From NCBI GenBank assembly GCA_013816695.1, contig JACDDZ010000090.1:1-6719 (forward strand): a stretch of 6,719 nt of DNA. Direction: 5' to 3'. Both the position numbers and the translations under genes were made by a program. The notes under the pieces were generated by a model, which was given only the letters and a program-made list of their open reading frames with translations, ran no database searches and was not told the DNA's origin. Positions 6,320 to 6,719 of this stretch are shown piece by piece. The DNA comes from Gemmatimonadaceae bacterium. GTDB lineage: Bacteria > Gemmatimonadota > Gemmatimonadetes > Gemmatimonadales > Gemmatimonadaceae. The stretch's first letter is position 1; each line of letters begins with the position of its first letter.

Positions 6320-6719
6320 TGGCTGCACGTCGCGCTCGATGGTACGTGCTGCGCGGGCTGATTCCCCTGCTCGTCATTGTCGGAATCCTTGTGATCGGAC
6401 TGTTCGTCATCACCGGAACAGACTGGGGGCGCGGCGTAGCGCGCGGGCGTTTCGAGAGACTGCTGCAGAACAATTCGCACGGTATTGTGCGGATTGGACG
6501 TGTGAGTGGAAACCTGCGCCACGGCTTCACACTGCACGATCTCGTAATCACAGACAGCGCGCACAAGCCGTTCGTGAATGCCAGAGAAGTATGGGCCAAG
6601 TATTCGCTGTCTACGTTCTTCGGAAAGAAGATCGAGATGGATAGCGTGAGGCTGATTCACCCGGTCATTGTCCTGGACAGGATGCCCGGTGGAAAGTGGA
6701 ACTACGACCGGATTTTCCC
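6319..6719 (+). CDS. TamB/AsmA-like protein, N-terminal part (cut by window end)
   Basis: Only the first 133 codons are present. The family spans the periplasm as a long beta-rich groove anchored in the inner membrane and works with an Omp85 partner in outer-membrane assembly or lipid transport. Seen here: a basic start (MAARRARWYVLRG), one membrane segment at about 14-32 (IPLLVIVGILVIGLFVI), then the typical TamB/AsmA entry, with VRIGRVSGNLRHGFTLHDLV at 57-76, a PFVNAREVWAKYS stretch at 84-96, RLIHPVIVLD at 111-120 and GGKWNYDRIF at 124-133. The GTG start shares its G with the last base of the TAG stop of the TamA-like gene (TAGTG), implying translational coupling. An ATG start is not available nearby. 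The full protein should exceed 1,000 residues if it is a true TamB; that part lies outside the window. Confidence 0.85.
   Translation, partial: MAARRARWYVLRGLIPLLVIVGILVIGLFVITGTDWGRGVARGRFERLLQNNSHGIVRIGRVSGNLRHGFTLHDLVITDSAHKPFVNAREVWAKYSLSTFFGKKIEMDSVRLIHPVIVLDRMPGGKWNYDRIF

Overview
The window looks like chromosomal DNA from a Gram-negative, moderately GC-rich bacterium. Two neighbouring genes encode an outer-membrane beta-barrel with POTRA domains and a TamB/AsmA-like partner, so the cell has an outer membrane. Almost no start codon has a good Shine-Dalgarno sequence. Rho has a very long Gly/Asn/Arg/Gln-rich N-terminus. Together with a cysteine-paired POTRA1 insertion, this style reminds me of Gemmatimonadota. 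That assignment is inference from protein style, not from a marker gene.

Layout. (1) 91-1107 (+): a predicted lipoprotein of the polysaccharide deacetylase (NodB/CE4) family. (2) 1108-1415: the gap between two convergent genes, filled by two copies of a palindromic repeat element that can fold into long hairpins. (3) 1416-1847 (-): a small TPR-like protein. (4) 1861-2085 (+): a very small protein consisting almost only of a histidine-kinase phosphoacceptor (HisKA/DHp) helix pair. It is transcribed divergently from the TPR gene with almost no spacer. (5) 2086-2361: a non-coding stretch with a diverged relative of the same repeat element, a sigma70-like promoter candidate and a roughly 130-nt leader. 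(6) 2362-4023 (+): transcription termination factor Rho. (7) 4112-6319 (+): a TamA/BamA-type outer-membrane protein with signal peptide, three POTRA domains and a C-terminal Phe. (8) 6319-6719 (+, cut by the window end): the N-terminus of a TamB/AsmA-like inner-membrane-anchored protein whose GTG start overlaps the stop codon of the previous gene.

How the parts fit. The tamA-like and tamB-like genes are translationally coupled and probably form an envelope-spanning complex for outer-membrane protein or lipid transport. Rho lies directly upstream on the same strand with no obvious terminator between, so rho-tamA-tamB may be cotranscribed. The deacetylase is another envelope protein but is separated from this group by the minus-strand TPR gene. 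The least ordinary items are the repeat family (two close copies plus one diverged copy), the stand-alone DHp protein, the Rho N-terminus that lacks the usual helical domain, and the three closely spaced cysteine pairs in the TamA-like protein. I see no defence system, CRISPR array, transposase, tRNA or rRNA.
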